From the NCBI GenBank assembly GCA_009885905.1, contig VFJU01000448.1, forward strand, positions 1 through 6,533: 6,533 bases of DNA. The letters are read 5' to 3'. Position numbers and translations under genes: made by a program. Shown here one piece after another: positions 6,079-6,533 of this stretch (within the stretch, counting starts at the first letter, position 1; each line of letters starts with the position of its first letter). Source of the DNA: Verrucomicrobiota bacterium. GTDB lineage: Bacteria > Verrucomicrobiota > Verrucomicrobiia > Verrucomicrobiales > Akkermansiaceae. The notes under the pieces were generated by a model. That model searched no databases. It was given only the letters and a program-made list of their open reading frames with translations, and had not been told where the DNA came from.

Positions 6079-6533
6079 TCAGCCGGAACGTTGGCGGCGG
6101 CTTTTAAAGAACCCCAAAAGCTCAGGCATCCAGTTTTGGCCGTTAGTGAATTGTAGCAAGTCCACACCCAATGAGCGTATCCGAGATGCTGTTAGATCCG
6201 AGCGTGAACGGGCTTGCTTTTCATATGCTTCGCGGACTTTAGCGCTGCCGGTGTCGATCTCGACCACTTGACCGCTTTCCGCGTCTTCAATACAAATCCG
6301 ACCGACATTGGGAAGCGAGGCCTCGCGTGGATCGGTGACAGAAACCGCGATGACATCATGGCGGCGATTCGTGACTTGCAGCTTGTTGCGGAGTAATTTC
6401 AAACGCTCTTCAAAAGGCGAACCTAGGCAAAAATCCGACACCAAAAAAACAACCGATTTCCGCTGAATGACCTGATTGGCGAAGTCCAAAGCTTTAGCGA
6501 TATCCGTGCCTCGCTTTGCCGGTTGAAAAAACA
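6079..6533 (-). CDS. DUF58 family protein, C-terminal part (5' end beyond window)
   Basis: The frame is open from the TGA stop at 6081-6079 up to the window edge, giving 150 codons of the C-terminal part; the start lies outside. A TTG at 6489 gives a shorter apparent ORF, but the residues just upstream continue the family pattern (FFQPAKRGTDIAKALDFANQ), so the gene clearly extends further. The hallmark seen is GTDIAKAL followed by a hydrophobic strand SVVFLVSDF, which matches the second half of the VWA-like fold of DUF58 proteins; the N-terminal DxSxS metal site would be outside the window. The rest (strand VIAVSVTDPRE, then a short C-terminal helix region ending RRQRSG) fits the family's end. 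DUF58 proteins are usually encoded next to a MoxR AAA+ ATPase and in front of Bat VWA genes, as here; they are thought to be cytoplasmic partners or adaptors of MoxR. The biochemical role is not established. Confidence 0.9.
   Translation of the reverse strand, partial: FFQPAKRGTDIAKALDFANQVIQRKSVVFLVSDFCLGSPFEERLKLLRNKLQVTNRRHDVIAVSVTDPREASLPNVGRICIEDAESGQVVEIDTGSAKVREAYEKQARSRSDLTASRIRSLGVDLLQFTNGQNWMPELLGFFKSRRQRSG

Overview
The window is the interior of a single minus-strand operon of the Bat type (MoxR / DUF58 / von Willebrand A, named after the Bacteroides aerotolerance locus). Read in transcription order, from high to low coordinates, it holds six genes: the C-terminal part of a DUF58 protein (cut by the window end at 6533), a small DUF4381-like membrane protein, BatA (membrane-anchored VWA), a BatB-BatC fusion (VWA plus TPR plus a very long charged tail), BatD (Ig-like 'oxygen tolerance' protein), and BatE (TPR plus SH3-like, cut by the window end at position 1). 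The MoxR-type AAA+ ATPase that normally heads such operons would be expected beyond position 6533 and is not visible.

The layout is extremely compact. Gene junctions are, in order: a gap of about 13 nt (4 nt if a TTG start is used), a 4-nt ATGA overlap, a 7-nt gap, a 7-nt overlap and a 1-nt gap. Convincing Shine-Dalgarno sequences are missing in front of most starts, so translational coupling is likely. There is no intergenic region long enough for a promoter or terminator, no RNA gene, no mobile element and no CRISPR. All plus-strand reading frames are shadows of the minus-strand genes.

Functionally the products form an envelope system. BatA and BatB present VWA domains with intact MIDAS metal-binding residues, probably in the periplasm. 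The BatC and BatE TPR regions and the BatD Ig-like domains would be protein-binding partners there. The DUF4381-like protein and BatD each put a helical domain in the cytoplasm, where MoxR and DUF58 act. The role in the literature is only loosely defined (envelope integrity or stress tolerance, chaperone-like assembly).

The organism is a Gram-negative bacterium with roughly balanced base composition (judged by eye). The gene set mixes two layouts: the DUF4381 gene and the BatB-BatC fusion resemble gammaproteobacterial loci, whereas a separate BatE with an SH3-like end resembles Bacteroidota, spirochaete and PVC-group loci. A Verrucomicrobiota/PVC-type source is my best guess, with low confidence. 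The window is mostly a known system; the points worth a second look are the fusion architecture, its repetitive acidic/basic linker, and the apparent relationship between two cytoplasmic domains of the operon.
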